64,000 bases of DNA from an uncultured Oscillospiraceae bacterium (GCA_910587645.1 CAJUNA010000042.1:35554-99553); one strand, 5' to 3'. Shown: positions 15,431 to 24,940, numbered from the stretch's first letter. Made by a program: numbers and translations. The notes: generated by a model from the letters alone, not told the origin.

Positions 15431-17155
15431 ATGAAATTGATTTTCCAATATATGAGCCGCAGGATCAGGCGGATCTCCCTGGGGATGGCGGTGAAGATCC
15501 TAGCCGCCTTTTTGGAGCTGCTGATCCCGTATGTACTGGAATATATCATTGACCAACTCGCCCCCAAGGGACAGGCCGGGCCAGTCGTCGGCTGGGGGCT
15601 GGCGATGGCGGGGCTGGCCTGGGCCGTGCGCTGGGGCAATATTTTTGCCAACCAGTCCGCCGTATATGTTTCCCAGGACTGTACCAGGGAAATCCGTCAA
15701 GACCTCTTTCAGCGAACGGTCACCCTCTCCGGCGCGCAGGCAGACCAATTCGGGCTGCCCTCCCTGATCTCACGGATGACTTCGGACTCTTACAACGTCC
15801 AGAATTTTATCACCTCCAGCCAGACTGTGGGGGTTCGCGCCCCGATTATGCTGGTGGGCGGGGTGTGCGTGGCGCTGACTATGGATCTGGCACTGGCGTC
15901 CATCTTGTGCGTGCTGGCTCCCGTGATGACGGCTATCGTCATCTTTGTCTCCAGAAAAGGCATCCCCCTCTATGACCGCGTCCAGCGGGAGGTGGACGAA
16001 ATGACCCGGGTCATGCGGGAAAATGTCACCGGCGCGCGGGTGGTGAAAGCCCTGCGCAAGGAGCCATATGAGGAACGCCGCTTTCAGGCTGTCAACGGCC
16101 GGCTCACCCGCAGTGACCTTACTGCCAGCGCCGTTATGGCTATCCCCGCTCCGGCGGTGCAGATGTTTATGAATCTGGGGCTGATCCTGGTGGTGCTGGT
16201 TGGCGCTAAACGGGTGGACAGCGGCGCGGCGGAGCCGGGGGTGATCCTGGCCTTCCTGATCTACTTTAATCTGATCCTGCACAGCGCCATGTCCTTCAAC
16301 CGTATTTTTATCCTGCTGTCCAAGGCCACCGCTTCGGCAGACCGGATTGCCGAGGTTCTGGCCGCCCCGGAGGATCAGCCGCCCCTAACCTTGCCGGAGG
16401 AGCGGCGGGAAAACGGCGCGTTCTTGGAATTTGATCATGTCTCCTTTACCTATGCCGGAACCCAGGCGGCAGAGAAAAGCCTGGATGGCGTCAGCTTCCG
16501 GCTGAACCGTGGGGAGACTTTAGGAATCATCGGCGCCACCGGCGCGGGGAAAAGCACCGTGGTGCGCCTGCTTATGCGGTTTTACGATGCCCAGGAGGGG
16601 GCGGTGTACGTGGACGGACAGGACGTGCGAACCTATGAAAAAAAGGCCCTCCGGGAGAAATTTGGCGCGGTTTTTCAGAATGACGTGATCTTCGCAGAAT
16701 CCCTGGAGGAAAATATCACCCTGGGCCGTCCTTTGACGGAGGAGGAGGTCTTCCGGGCGGCGGAGGACGCGTTAGCGGCGGACTTTATCGCCGCCAAGCC
16801 CGGCGGGTATGGCTACATCGCCGGTATCAAAGGCGCCAACCTTTCTGGTGGGCAGAAGCAGCGGCTCTGTATCGCCAGGGCGCTGGCGGCGCGGCCGGAA
16901 ATCCTGATTTTAGACGACGCGGCCTCCGCGCTGGATTACCGTACGGACGCGAAGCTCCGGCAGGCCCTCAGAGAGCGGTACGAGGGCGTCACCGCCGTAA
17001 TCGTGGCCCAGCGGGTCAGCTCTGTCATGGGGGCGGACAAGGTGCTGGTGCTGGACGAGGGCAGGGTGATCGGTTGCGGAACCCACCGGGAACTGCTGGA
17101 GCGGTGCGGCGTGTACCGGGATATTTACCAGTCCCAGATGGGGGACCTGGCATGA
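15431..17155 (+). CDS. ABC transporter, fused permease/ATPase half-transporter
   Basis: The 574-residue type IV exporter half has a six-helix transmembrane domain (about 10-310) and an ATPase (about 335-570) with Walker A GATGAGKST near 368, signature LSGGQ near 471, Walker B ILILDDA near 494 and the H-loop replaced by glutamine in VIVAQRVSS. Most family members have histidine at that position; glutamine occurs in one half of heterodimeric exporters, which makes the absence of an adjacent partner notable. ATG 15431 sits behind AAGGAGGGG; upstream in-frame codons overlap this site. The substrate is unknown. Confidence 0.9.
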   Translation: MKLIFQYMSRRIRRISLGMAVKILAAFLELLIPYVLEYIIDQLAPKGQAGPVVGWGLAMAGLAWAVRWGNIFANQSAVYVSQDCTREIRQDLFQRTVTLSGAQADQFGLPSLISRMTSDSYNVQNFITSSQTVGVRAPIMLVGGVCVALTMDLALASILCVLAPVMTAIVIFVSRKGIPLYDRVQREVDEMTRVMRENVTGARVVKALRKEPYEERRFQAVNGRLTRSDLTASAVMAIPAPAVQMFMNLGLILVVLVGAKRVDSGAAEPGVILAFLIYFNLILHSAMSFNRIFILLSKATASADRIAEVLAAPEDQPPLTLPEERRENGAFLEFDHVSFTYAGTQAAEKSLDGVSFRLNRGETLGIIGATGAGKSTVVRLLMRFYDAQEGAVYVDGQDVRTYEKKALREKFGAVFQNDVIFAESLEENITLGRPLTEEEVFRAAEDALAADFIAAKPGGYGYIAGIKGANLSGGQKQRLCIARALAARPEILILDDAASALDYRTDAKLRQALRERYEGVTAVIVAQRVSSVMGADKVLVLDEGRVIGCGTHRELLERCGVYRDIYQSQMGDLA

Positions 17156-17256
17156 TGGAAAAGCCGTTCCAGGATTTGGCAGGATAGCGTTTAAGGGGAT
17201 GTTTTTGGCTTTTTCTATAACTTTTTGCCAGAATTGGTGGGATCAGGTTTGAAAAT

Positions 17257-17285
17257 TTGACTTGTGGGCAAAAATCTGATAGAAT
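17257..17285 (+). promoter_or_regulatory. Promoter of the SLH gene
   Basis: TTGACT (17257-17262), a 17-bp spacer and TAGAAT (17280-17285), 36 nt before the ATG. Confidence 0.65.
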
Positions 17286-17320
17286 AGACCCCACTCTACT
17301 GATAAAGCGAGGTTTTACCT

Positions 17321-18370
17321 ATGAAAAAGCGATTCCTTATATTGTTCCTGGCCTGTTTGCTGAGCCTGGGTCTTGCGCCCAACGCGTTTGCTGCGGACTA
17401 CGCCGATGTACCTGCGGATCACTGGGCCGCGGAGAGCATCAGCCGTGCCACTGAATTAGGGCTGTTCAAAGGCGTTGGCGATGGCAGGTTCGGCCTGGGC
17501 CGTCCCATCAGCCGCGCCGCCTTTGCCACCGCCCTGGTGCGCCTGTTCGGCTGGAAGGAGATCCAGCCGGACAGCCCCTCCTATACTGACGCGGACAAGG
17601 ATGACTGGTACTACGCCGCTGTGGAGACCTTGCTGGCCAACGACGCGGTGGCCGCGTCCGGCGAAGCTTTCCGGCCCAACGATGACCTGACCCGTGGGGA
17701 AATGGCCTCCATGCTGGTTCGGGGGCTGGGGTACACCTCCCTGGCGGCGGGAGCTGGGAGCTACGGCGTCCCCTTTACTGATGTGACAGTAAACAAGGGG
17801 TTCATTACCGTGGCCTATGACCTGGGGATCATGTCCGGTAAGGGAGGCGCCCGCTTTGAGCCGGATGCCCCCGCTACCCGGGAGCAGGCCGCTGCCGTAC
17901 TGGTTCGGGTTCATGAGCAGCGCACATCCCTGTCCACCGCCCTCTCCAACGCGGCGGGATACCGCACCATCAATGTCAGCACCCCCCTCGCCCAGGCCGG
18001 GACCGAAGTCCCTATCACGCCGCTAGAGCCTCTGCCGGAGCTGTATGCCACTTTGCGGCGGATGAAGAACGCTGGGGAGGATATGTCCCGGGCGGCGCTG
18101 CGGCTGATGGCCGGCGGCGTGCGGACGCTTACCGATGCGGGGGGCAACCTCATCGGCGGCAGCGAGCCGGTCAGCGCCAAGGAGGTTCAGGAGATCCTGG
18201 CACGGAAGGACGTGAACACCTTCTACTCCGAGCAGTACGACAGCGCCTACTGCATCTACGCCCCTAACGCCTATCAGACAGCTACCGTCTGGTATCAAAG
18301 CGATGAAAGCATGGCCGCCAAGCTGCAAATGGCACGGCTGTTTGGCGTGACCCATTATGTGCTGGACTGA
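17321..18370 (+). CDS. Secreted SLH-domain protein
   Basis: The 349-residue exported protein has a signal peptide (residues 1-24, MKKRFLILFLACLLSLGLAP, cleavage after AFA) followed directly by three SLH domains (about 26-80, 87-140, 150-200; YADVPADHWAAESI, YTDADKDDWYYAAV, FTDVTVNKGFITVA). Unlike the protein at 2473-4299, the wall-binding domains are N-terminal, leaving a C-terminal domain of about 150 residues exposed. That domain has no family I recognise. It carries no catalytic motif visible by eye. Confidence 0.9.
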   Translation: MKKRFLILFLACLLSLGLAPNAFAADYADVPADHWAAESISRATELGLFKGVGDGRFGLGRPISRAAFATALVRLFGWKEIQPDSPSYTDADKDDWYYAAVETLLANDAVAASGEAFRPNDDLTRGEMASMLVRGLGYTSLAAGAGSYGVPFTDVTVNKGFITVAYDLGIMSGKGGARFEPDAPATREQAAAVLVRVHEQRTSLSTALSNAAGYRTINVSTPLAQAGTEVPITPLEPLPELYATLRRMKNAGEDMSRAALRLMAGGVRTLTDAGGNLIGGSEPVSAKEVQEILARKDVNTFYSEQYDSAYCIYAPNAYQTATVWYQSDESMAAKLQMARLFGVTHYVLD

Positions 18371-18389
18371 TCCCGGCGCACAGGTGGAA

Positions 18390-18424
18390 AGCGGCGCCCC
18401 GCATTATGCGGGGCGCCGCTTTTG
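18390..18424 (+). terminator. Terminator of the SLH gene
   Basis: A very strong stem of about 14 bp (AGCGGCGCCCCGCA / TGCGGGGCGCCGCT) followed by TTTGCTG. It also separates the convergent gene at 18444-19532. Confidence 0.85.
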
Positions 18425-18443
18425 CTGCTGTTAAGGCGCGTTT

Positions 18444-19532
18444 TTATTTGCCGCCGCCCAGGAGGCTGGCCTCTATCCGCGCTAGCTCTTCCGCCGCGCA
18501 ACGGCCAACGCCTTCAAAGTCCACGTACGGATGATACACAGCTTCCAGCTTGTCATGGTGGGCCTTCGCTTCCCGCAGGGCATCCAGCCCCTCCGTGCGC
18601 AGGGCGTCCGCCACCCGGGCGGTAAACTTGAGACGGGCCTTGCAGCGTTTACAGCAGGCCGGATCAATCATGGCATCCAGCCGTACCCGCCGGTAGGATG
18701 GCCCGGTGTAAGCCATGCCCTCCCGGCTGGTGACAAAGGCCAGCCCTAACTCCGGCAGGAGAAGGTGCTGGATACGGTCCACATGCTCCGGGTCTGGGCA
18801 GATCACGGCTCTGTAGCCCCGGGCGGACGCGGCGGCGTGAAGCCGCTGCATCACTGGCGCGGCAAGGCCGTAGGCGTCCTGGAACTGGTAGACCTTGGGG
18901 CACATGGCCTGCACAGAATCAAACCGCCAAACCGGCCCCCGGCAGGTGAGGCTGCCCAGAAAACGGTAGGCATCCGGCCCACCGGTACCCTTGCCCCGCA
19001 GCTCCCGGCCAATGATGCCATCGGTACGGCGCAGCAGTTTAGCGGTATCCATGCCCTCCAGCATGAGCGCGGCGGCGCTGTCGGACATTTGCCGCGCCGC
19101 GCCAAGGGCGCGGTAGGCCCGCTGGTAGGCGGCGGTGACGGCTTTGGTATAACGGATGATCTCCGGGCGGAAGGCTTTCAGGGCGGTGACATCGTAAAAT
19201 TGCCCTAAGTTTACATAGCGGTCAACAGCGGCGGGGTATTGGGGTTCGATGACGTGGGGCGCGGTGCCATCCACGATTGCCGTCCGGATCCGGGGGATAT
19301 GTACGCCGTCCAGGGATCCCGGGTCACCGGAGCAGTAGAGGTACTCCACTTCCTCCCCCCGCTCCTCCATCGCCTTGCCGATGGTGCGCATGAGGGTCGA
19401 TTTTCCTACGCCGGGGCCTCCCTTGAGGACGATCAGGTCGTGGTGGTTCTCCGGCGTGCAGAAACGGGGGAATAGGCTTTGGAAGCCCTGGCCGCTGTTT
19501 GCGCCCAGGAAAAAGTGAGTTGTGCGGTTCAT
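18444..19532 (-). CDS. P-loop ATPase of the PRK06851 type
   Basis: The 362-residue cytoplasmic protein has Walker A LKGGPGVGKST (about 36-46) in a recognisable context: THFFLGANSGQGFQSLF before it, and EVEYLYCSGDPGSLDGV and AIVDGTAPHVIEP after it. This matches the uncharacterised Firmicute family annotated PRK06851. The C-terminal third has a conserved-looking DPACCKRCKARLKF cysteine cluster. Its role is unknown; the family is often placed near sporulation or cell-surface genes. It is transcribed alone, convergent with the SLH gene. Confidence 0.8.
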   Translation of the reverse strand: MNRTTHFFLGANSGQGFQSLFPRFCTPENHHDLIVLKGGPGVGKSTLMRTIGKAMEERGEEVEYLYCSGDPGSLDGVHIPRIRTAIVDGTAPHVIEPQYPAAVDRYVNLGQFYDVTALKAFRPEIIRYTKAVTAAYQRAYRALGAARQMSDSAAALMLEGMDTAKLLRRTDGIIGRELRGKGTGGPDAYRFLGSLTCRGPVWRFDSVQAMCPKVYQFQDAYGLAAPVMQRLHAAASARGYRAVICPDPEHVDRIQHLLLPELGLAFVTSREGMAYTGPSYRRVRLDAMIDPACCKRCKARLKFTARVADALRTEGLDALREAKAHHDKLEAVYHPYVDFEGVGRCAAEELARIEASLLGGGK

Positions 19533-19717
19533 GGGTCATCCTCCCAACGCATTAGATTCTCCATCCACAATATGCGCCGGAGCTTGACCTTGACAGTCCC
19601 GCAGGGCTGGATGCCTCCAAAGGGTGAAAAAGGGCATGACAAACCGGGGTGAGACGTGTATAATGGAAAAACACTATACGAGATCTGTGGGTCTCAGTCT
19701 GATTGGAGGAGCATCCT

Positions 19718-20911
19718 ATGGCAGCTAATTACAAACAAGAAGCCCTCGCCCTGGCTCCGGCATGGCAGGAGCTGTTTTACGCCCTCCACCGCTGCCCGGA
19801 GCTGGGCAAAGCGGAGCGCCAGACGGCGGCGCTGATCCGCCAGCGTCTGACGGAGCTAGGCGTTTTTTACACGCCTGTGGCGGATACCGGCACTATGGCA
19901 GTGATTCAAGGGGGGCGCCCCGGAAAAACTATTGGATTCCGTGCGGACATTGACGCGCTGCCCATCCTGGAGGAGTCAGGCCTGCCCTACTCCTCGGAAA
20001 ACCCGGGCGTGATGCACGCTTGCGGCCATGATTTCCATACCGCCGCCCTCCTGGGTGCGGCGGAGCTGCTGCAAAACCACCGGGAGACGCTGCCAGGCGC
20101 CGTCAAGCTTTTTTTCCAGCCGGATGAGGAGGGGGACGGCGGCGCGGCCCGGATGATCGCGGCAGGCTGCATGGACTCCCCCCATGTGGACGCCATGCTG
20201 TGCTGTCATGTGGAAAGCGGCATCCCTGTGGGGACGCTCTCTACCCGCAGCGGCCCGGTGTGCGCGGCGTCCAACCCCTTCGCAGTCACCTTGCGGGGGC
20301 GGGGATCCCATGGGGCGAAGCCTCACTTGGGCGCGGATGTGATCGTGGCGGGGGCGCAGATCGTTACCGCCCTGCAAACCATCTCCAGCCGCCGTACCTC
20401 CCCCACAGAGCCGGTGGTGGTGACGGTAGGTGCGTTCCACAGCGGCGAAGCGGGCAATGTCCTGCCGGAAACGGCGCGGTTCACCGGCATCCTCCGGACT
20501 ATGGGCGGTTCTGCCCGGGATCGGGTGAAGGCGGATTTTTATGCCATTGTCTCCGGGATCGCTGCCGGGATGGGGGTGGACGCGGAGGTTGAGATTTTTG
20601 AGAGCTACCCGGGCTGCGTTAACGATCCTGCCGTAACGGCGCTGCTGGTGGGCGCGGCCCGGAAAGTGCTGGGGGCGGAAAACGTGCTGGAGCAGGACGC
20701 GCCTACCCTGGGCACCGATGATTTCGGGTACTTCAGTGACGCGGCCCCGGGCTGCTACTTTTACATCGGTGTGGGGAACCAGGCAAAGGGCTGGACCTAT
20801 CCCAACCACAACCCCCATTTCGCCGCTGACCCGGCCGCCTTGCCCTTAGCCGCCGCCGTGGAAGCGCAGGCAGCGGCGGACTATCTCTCGCAGGAGGAAA
20901 CCGCCCGATGA
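19718..20911 (+). CDS. M20-family amidohydrolase (hippurate hydrolase / N-acyl-amino-acid hydrolase type)
   Basis: The 397-residue dinuclear zinc amidohydrolase has metal-binding residues in HACGHDFHTAALLGAA (about 98-113) and the catalytic pair in DEEGDGGA (about 132), then a dimerisation domain with RGSHGAKPHLGADVI and a C-terminal TLGTDDFGYFS plus HNPHF histidine. Such enzymes deacylate N-acyl amino acids, hippurate or indoleacetyl-amino acids. ATG 19718 follows GGAGG; five upstream codons are unlikely. The stop overlaps the start of the S66 peptidase gene by 4 nt (ATGA), so the pair is coupled and probably salvages acylated amino acids or peptides. Confidence 0.92.
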   Translation: MAANYKQEALALAPAWQELFYALHRCPELGKAERQTAALIRQRLTELGVFYTPVADTGTMAVIQGGRPGKTIGFRADIDALPILEESGLPYSSENPGVMHACGHDFHTAALLGAAELLQNHRETLPGAVKLFFQPDEEGDGGAARMIAAGCMDSPHVDAMLCCHVESGIPVGTLSTRSGPVCAASNPFAVTLRGRGSHGAKPHLGADVIVAGAQIVTALQTISSRRTSPTEPVVVTVGAFHSGEAGNVLPETARFTGILRTMGGSARDRVKADFYAIVSGIAAGMGVDAEVEIFESYPGCVNDPAVTALLVGAARKVLGAENVLEQDAPTLGTDDFGYFSDAAPGCYFYIGVGNQAKGWTYPNHNPHFAADPAALPLAAAVEAQAAADYLSQEETAR

Positions 20912-21828
20912 AATTTCCACCAAAACTGAAAAAGGGTGATACCATTTTACTGGCCTCACCTTCTTCCCCGCTTTCTCCGGAACAGCCGGTGGAACAGATC
21001 GCCGCCAATGTGGAAGCCCTTGGTTTTCAAGTCAAAATCGGACGTTCCTGCCGCTGCTCTACCCCCAGCGGTTACGCCGCCGCCCCTGCGGCAGTCCGGG
21101 CCGCCGACTTGAACGAGGGCTTTGCTGATCCGCATATTTCCGCTATTTGGTGTACCCGGGGCGGCAGTACCGCGTGGCAGCTCCTCCCCTTGCTGGACTA
21201 CGGACGGATTGCCGCCCACCCCAAGCCCTTCATCGGCTTTAGTGATGTGACCACGCTCCACACCGCCATCGGACAGCGGTGCGGGTTTGTTACCTTCCAC
21301 GGCCCCACAGCCAACGGGACCTTCCAGTGGCAGGACGATCCTTTTTCCTGGGAGAGCCTGCAAGCCGCGTTGGAAATGGGGGTTTGCCTGGAGATCCAGA
21401 ACCCGCCGGGGGAAGAAATGAAAGCCCTCCGCCCCGGCAAGGCCTGTGGACGGCTGACGGGGGGCAACTTGTCCCTGATTGCCGCCGGGATGGGGACGCC
21501 CTGGCAGATCAATGCCAAGGACTGTGTCTTGTATTTGGAGGACGTAGGCGAAGGTGTTTACTCCCTGGATAAAATGCTCCGCCAGCTCCAATACGGCGGC
21601 ATCCTGGACGCTGCCGCCGGACTGGTTTTCGGCGCGTTTACCAACTGCACAAACGCCTACCGGGCGGACTATGGGCCGGAAGATCTTTTGCAGGATTTCT
21701 TCTCCAACTGGCCGAAACCTGTGCTGTATAACCTCCGCTCCGCCCACTGTACACCTATGGTAACACTTCCCCTGGGAACCTGCTGCGCTATTGACGGCTG
21801 TGCGGGGACGGTTTCCTGTCACTGCTGA
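20908..21828 (+). CDS. LD-carboxypeptidase (S66 / MccF-like)
   Basis: The 306-residue serine peptidase family S66 protein has an N-terminal LKKGDTILLASPSSP, WCTRGGSTAWQLLPLLDYG, the nucleophile elbow FIGFSDVTTLHTA (Ser near 110) with TFHGP following, GGNLSLIAAGMGTPW, and LYLEDVGEGVYSLDKML containing the catalytic glutamate. S66 enzymes cleave L,D-bonds in peptidoglycan tetrapeptides or inactivate microcin C-like nucleotide peptides. Overlap with the M20 gene suggests joint peptide recycling. The His of the triad is expected near SAHCTPM at 285. No signal peptide, so it is cytoplasmic. Confidence 0.88.
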   Translation: MKFPPKLKKGDTILLASPSSPLSPEQPVEQIAANVEALGFQVKIGRSCRCSTPSGYAAAPAAVRAADLNEGFADPHISAIWCTRGGSTAWQLLPLLDYGRIAAHPKPFIGFSDVTTLHTAIGQRCGFVTFHGPTANGTFQWQDDPFSWESLQAALEMGVCLEIQNPPGEEMKALRPGKACGRLTGGNLSLIAAGMGTPWQINAKDCVLYLEDVGEGVYSLDKMLRQLQYGGILDAAAGLVFGAFTNCTNAYRADYGPEDLLQDFFSNWPKPVLYNLRSAHCTPMVTLPLGTCCAIDGCAGTVSCHC

Positions 21829-21867
21829 AAAAATTGATCCAGAGAACGCTCTCTGGATCAATTTTTT
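21828..21867. terminator. Bidirectional terminator
   Basis: An 18-bp perfect stem (AAAAAATTGATCCAGAGA-ACGC-complement) starts on the last base of the S66 stop codon and gives U-runs on both strands. Confidence 0.92.
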
Positions 21868-21944
21868 AGCCCCTTTTTCTTTTTGTGCTGAAGAAAGCCC
21901 GATTTTTAATTCTTCGTCAAAATAGCTGCCCGGCAAATCAGGGC

Positions 21945-22544
21945 TTAACGTCTCCGGGCGTCCCTATGAAAAAAGTACCCCAGATTGATCCTTACCTCCC
22001 GTCTGCCAATATCGTTGTTTGTGTAGCAGCATGTATCAAAACCAATTAGTTCAAATCCCTCGTGAAGATAGAAACCAATAGCGTTCGTATTGCAAGATTG
22101 CGTTTCCAGAATGATGGCACGCCGGTTTTGCCTTACAGCAATTTCTTTTGCTTTATCCATCAGCCGCTTCCCGATCCCCTGATGGCGAAGCCCACCGGAT
22201 ACCCATAGTTCTGTAACCATAAGCCTGTTTGACCATTCCTCCGGACATACCTCAACACAGGCCAGCAAATCTCCGTCCTCGCTGACAATGCCAAAGGCTT
22301 CTGCGTTCTCCCAATGTTCCTGATATAAGGAATCGGGGAAATCATATTCTTCAGGGGTATGAATGATCTCCTCTTCCGCTTGTTTTTTGGTTAAGGAAAC
22401 GAGACACCCGCTGCTGTCCAGCGGATGTATTTCCAAGTCATAGTAGCTACTGCTTCTCGTCACTAACGGTATAACCGTACCTTTCCACGTTTCCTTCGGC
22501 AATGCTATGATTTCATTTCTGTAATTTGTTATCTTCTTTTCCAT
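21945..22544 (-). CDS. GNAT acetyltransferase (streptothricin-acetyltransferase-like)
   Basis: The 199-residue single GNAT domain has the acetyl-CoA loop RHQGIGKRLMDKAKEIA (about 125-142), ILETQSCNTNAIGFYLHEGF after it and a tail FDTCCYTNNDIG, the arrangement seen in Sat-like acetyltransferases. The N-terminal 90 residues are less conserved. It could acetylate an antibiotic or an unrelated amine; resistance is not demonstrated. It is more AT-rich than flanking genes, which may mean acquisition. Monocistronic. Confidence 0.85.
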   Translation of the reverse strand: MEKKITNYRNEIIALPKETWKGTVIPLVTRSSSYYDLEIHPLDSSGCLVSLTKKQAEEEIIHTPEEYDFPDSLYQEHWENAEAFGIVSEDGDLLACVEVCPEEWSNRLMVTELWVSGGLRHQGIGKRLMDKAKEIAVRQNRRAIILETQSCNTNAIGFYLHEGFELIGFDTCCYTNNDIGRREVRINLGYFFHRDARRR

Positions 22545-22625
22545 ATGCAGTCTCCATAAATCCCAATTGCCCTTTCAGCTTACACCATATCTGCCAGCAT
22601 GGCGCAAAATGTAAAAGGGACATGT

Positions 22626-23204
22626 TTACGCCGTACGCCCCAGGCGAAACGCTTTTTGGTTCATCTCTAGGAACTTCGGCGGGACACTCTGGACGATAGC
22701 TTCCAGCCACTCCTGCTCTGTAAAATCAAACCACTTGGACAGCCGTCCCATGAGAACGATGTTCACCGCTTTGCTGCTCCCGGCTTCCCGGGCCAAGGAG
22801 AGGGCATCAATGGCGTCCAAATCAATCCCCGCCCCCCGCATTTTCTCCGCCAGGTGGTCCGGATAGGCCGCCGCCCCGGTGATGACCGGCATGGGGTTGA
22901 TCTGCTGGGTGTTGGTGATGATTTTTCCGCCGGGCTTGAGGTACTCTGTCCACCGGGCGGCTTCCAGCAGCTCGAAGGAGAGGATCACATCCGCCTGCCC
23001 CTTGCCAACAATAGGGGAATAGACCTTTTCCCCCCAGCGGACATAGGTGACAACGCTGCCGCCCCGCTGGCTCATGCCGTGGACCTCGCTGACCTTCACG
23101 TCAAAGCCCTTGCCCAGCAGCAAACGGCCCAGCAGCTTGCTGGCCAGCAGCGTTCCCTGACCGCCTACGCCAACGATCATAATATTTTTCGTTTCCATGC
23201 TCAT
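22626..23204 (-). CDS. iorB: Indolepyruvate:ferredoxin oxidoreductase, beta subunit
   Basis: The 192-residue gamma-type domain protein begins METKNIMIVGVGGQGTLLAS, the nucleotide-loop-like motif typical of IorB and related 2-oxoacid oxidoreductase subunits, and includes SEVHGMSQRGGSVVTYVRWG. With IorA it oxidatively decarboxylates aryl pyruvates from Trp, Phe and Tyr to aryl-acetyl-CoA, reducing ferredoxin. The start ATG at 23204 overlaps the iorA stop (ATGA) behind AAGGAGG, so stoichiometric translation is expected. Last gene of the operon. Confidence 0.95.
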   Translation of the reverse strand: MSMETKNIMIVGVGGQGTLLASKLLGRLLLGKGFDVKVSEVHGMSQRGGSVVTYVRWGEKVYSPIVGKGQADVILSFELLEAARWTEYLKPGGKIITNTQQINPMPVITGAAAYPDHLAEKMRGAGIDLDAIDALSLAREAGSSKAVNIVLMGRLSKWFDFTEQEWLEAIVQSVPPKFLEMNQKAFRLGRTA

Positions 23205-24940
23205 TCCTCCTTCCCGCCCAAGGCGTTCAGCTTGCACAGCTGCGTACATACGCCGCAGCCGGTGCAGAGGGTGCTGTCAATCACCGCCTTGCCATCCCTT
23301 ATGCTGATGGCGGGGCAGCCAATCTTCATGCAGGATTTGCAGCCTGCGCACTTGTCCGGGTCAGCGTGGACCGGCCCTGGGTGCTTCACGTATTTCAGCA
23401 GCGCGCAGGGCCGCCTGGAGATAATCACGGACGGTTCATCCGCCGCCAATTCCTCCTTCACCGCCGCGTCGCAAGCCGCCAGGTCGTAGGGATCTACCAC
23501 CCGCACCCGGCGGATACCCACGGCGCGGCACAGGCTTTCCAGGTCAATCTTAGCGCAGGGGTCTCCTTTGAGGTTGAAGCCGGTGGTAGGGTTCTGCTGG
23601 TGCCCGGTCATGCCGGTGATGGAGTTGTCCAGGATGATGACGGTAGAATGGGACTCGTTGTATGCCGTGTTAATCAGCCCCGTCACGCCGGAGTGCATGA
23701 AGGTGGAGTCTCCAATCACCGCCACCGTCCGGCTTTCGCTCTCCCCGCCCATAGCCTTGTTAAAGCCGTGGAGGCCGGAGATAGACGCACCCATGCAGAT
23801 GGTGGTATCCATCGCACCCAGCGGCGCAACGGCCCCCAGCGTATAGCAGCCGATATCCCCCAGCACGGTCAGCTTATTTTTCGCCAGCGTATAGAACAGC
23901 CCACGATGGGGGCAGCCCGCGCACATGACCGGCGGACGGGGAGGAATATCCCCCTCCAGCTTCACGCCGGCGGGAAACGCCTGGGACAGTTCCGCCGCCA
24001 CTTTGTTCTGGCTCAGCTCGTCCACGCGGGGAAAATGAGCCTTGCCCACGCAGGCCAGCCCCAGGCTCCGGCAATGGTCCTCGATAAAGGCGTCCAGTTC
24101 CTCCACCACCACCAGCATGCTGACAGATTTCGCAAAATCGAGAATCTTTTTCTCCGGCAGGGGCCAAACCATGCCCAGCTTCAGCACCGGGTATGTATCG
24201 CCGCAGGCTTCCTTCACATATTGGTAGCTGGTCGACGAGGTGATAATCCCCATTTTATGGCTACTGCCCGGTTCAACGCGGTTGATGGACGCGGTTTCCG
24301 CCCACTCGGTGAGTTTCCGCAGCCGCTCCTCCACCACCGGATGGCGGCGCTTGGCGTTTCCGGGCATCATAATATACTTGCCAGGATTTTTCTCATAGGG
24401 CTTGGCGTCCGGCTCTACCCGCTGGCCGGTCTCCACCACGCTTTGGGAGTGGGCGATGCGGGTACACATCTTCAGCATCACCGGCGTATCGAACTGCTCT
24501 GACAATTCATAGGCCAGCTTGGTAAACGCCAGCGCCTCGGCGGAATCCGACGGCTCCAGCATAGGCAGCTTGGCCGCTCTGGCGTAATGCCGGGAATCCT
24601 GCTCATTCTGGGATGAGTGCATCCCCGCGTCATCGGCCACGGCGATGACCATGCCTCCATTGACGCCGGTATAGGAGATGGTAAAGAGCGGGTCCGCCGC
24701 CACGTTCAGGCCTACATGCTTCATACCGCAGAAGCTCCGCCGCCCCGCCAGGGACGCGCCAAAGGCAGCTTCCATGGCCACCTTCTCGTTCGGCGCCCAT
24801 TCGGCGTAGATTTCCGGATATTTCGCGGCGGCTTCCGTAATTTCCGTACTGGGGGTGCCGGGATAGCTGGAAACAAAGGCACACCCCGCCTCATACAGCC
24901 CCCGGGCAGCGGCTTCGTTGCCCAGCATCAATTTTTTCAT
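23201..24940 (-). CDS. iorA: Indolepyruvate:ferredoxin oxidoreductase, alpha subunit
   Basis: The 579-residue oxygen-sensitive enzyme has an N-terminal pyrimidine-binding domain (MKKLMLGNEAAARGLYEAGC, SSYPGTPSTEI), a C-terminal TPP-binding core (GDIGCYTLGAVAPLGAMDTT, GASISGLHGFN, GDSTFMHSGVTGL, LDNSITGMTGHQ) and a terminal two-cluster ferredoxin domain (CAGCKSCMKIGCP and CTGCGVCTQLC, about 525-565). ATG 24940 has GGAGG upstream. It lies 78 nt downstream of an acyl-CoA ligase gene, giving a ligase-iorA-iorB unit. This fits aromatic amino-acid fermentation yielding reduced ferredoxin and aryl-acetyl-CoA. Confidence 0.96.
   Translation of the reverse strand: MKKLMLGNEAAARGLYEAGCAFVSSYPGTPSTEITEAAAKYPEIYAEWAPNEKVAMEAAFGASLAGRRSFCGMKHVGLNVAADPLFTISYTGVNGGMVIAVADDAGMHSSQNEQDSRHYARAAKLPMLEPSDSAEALAFTKLAYELSEQFDTPVMLKMCTRIAHSQSVVETGQRVEPDAKPYEKNPGKYIMMPGNAKRRHPVVEERLRKLTEWAETASINRVEPGSSHKMGIITSSTSYQYVKEACGDTYPVLKLGMVWPLPEKKILDFAKSVSMLVVVEELDAFIEDHCRSLGLACVGKAHFPRVDELSQNKVAAELSQAFPAGVKLEGDIPPRPPVMCAGCPHRGLFYTLAKNKLTVLGDIGCYTLGAVAPLGAMDTTICMGASISGLHGFNKAMGGESESRTVAVIGDSTFMHSGVTGLINTAYNESHSTVIILDNSITGMTGHQQNPTTGFNLKGDPCAKIDLESLCRAVGIRRVRVVDPYDLAACDAAVKEELAADEPSVIISRRPCALLKYVKHPGPVHADPDKCAGCKSCMKIGCPAISIRDGKAVIDSTLCTGCGVCTQLCKLNALGGKEE

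Noticed and set aside
22626..23204. Pyruvate:ferredoxin oxidoreductase rather than indolepyruvate type
   Set aside because: The two-subunit layout with a C-terminal two-cluster ferredoxin domain in the alpha subunit and a short beta subunit is IorAB; PFOR is a single long chain.
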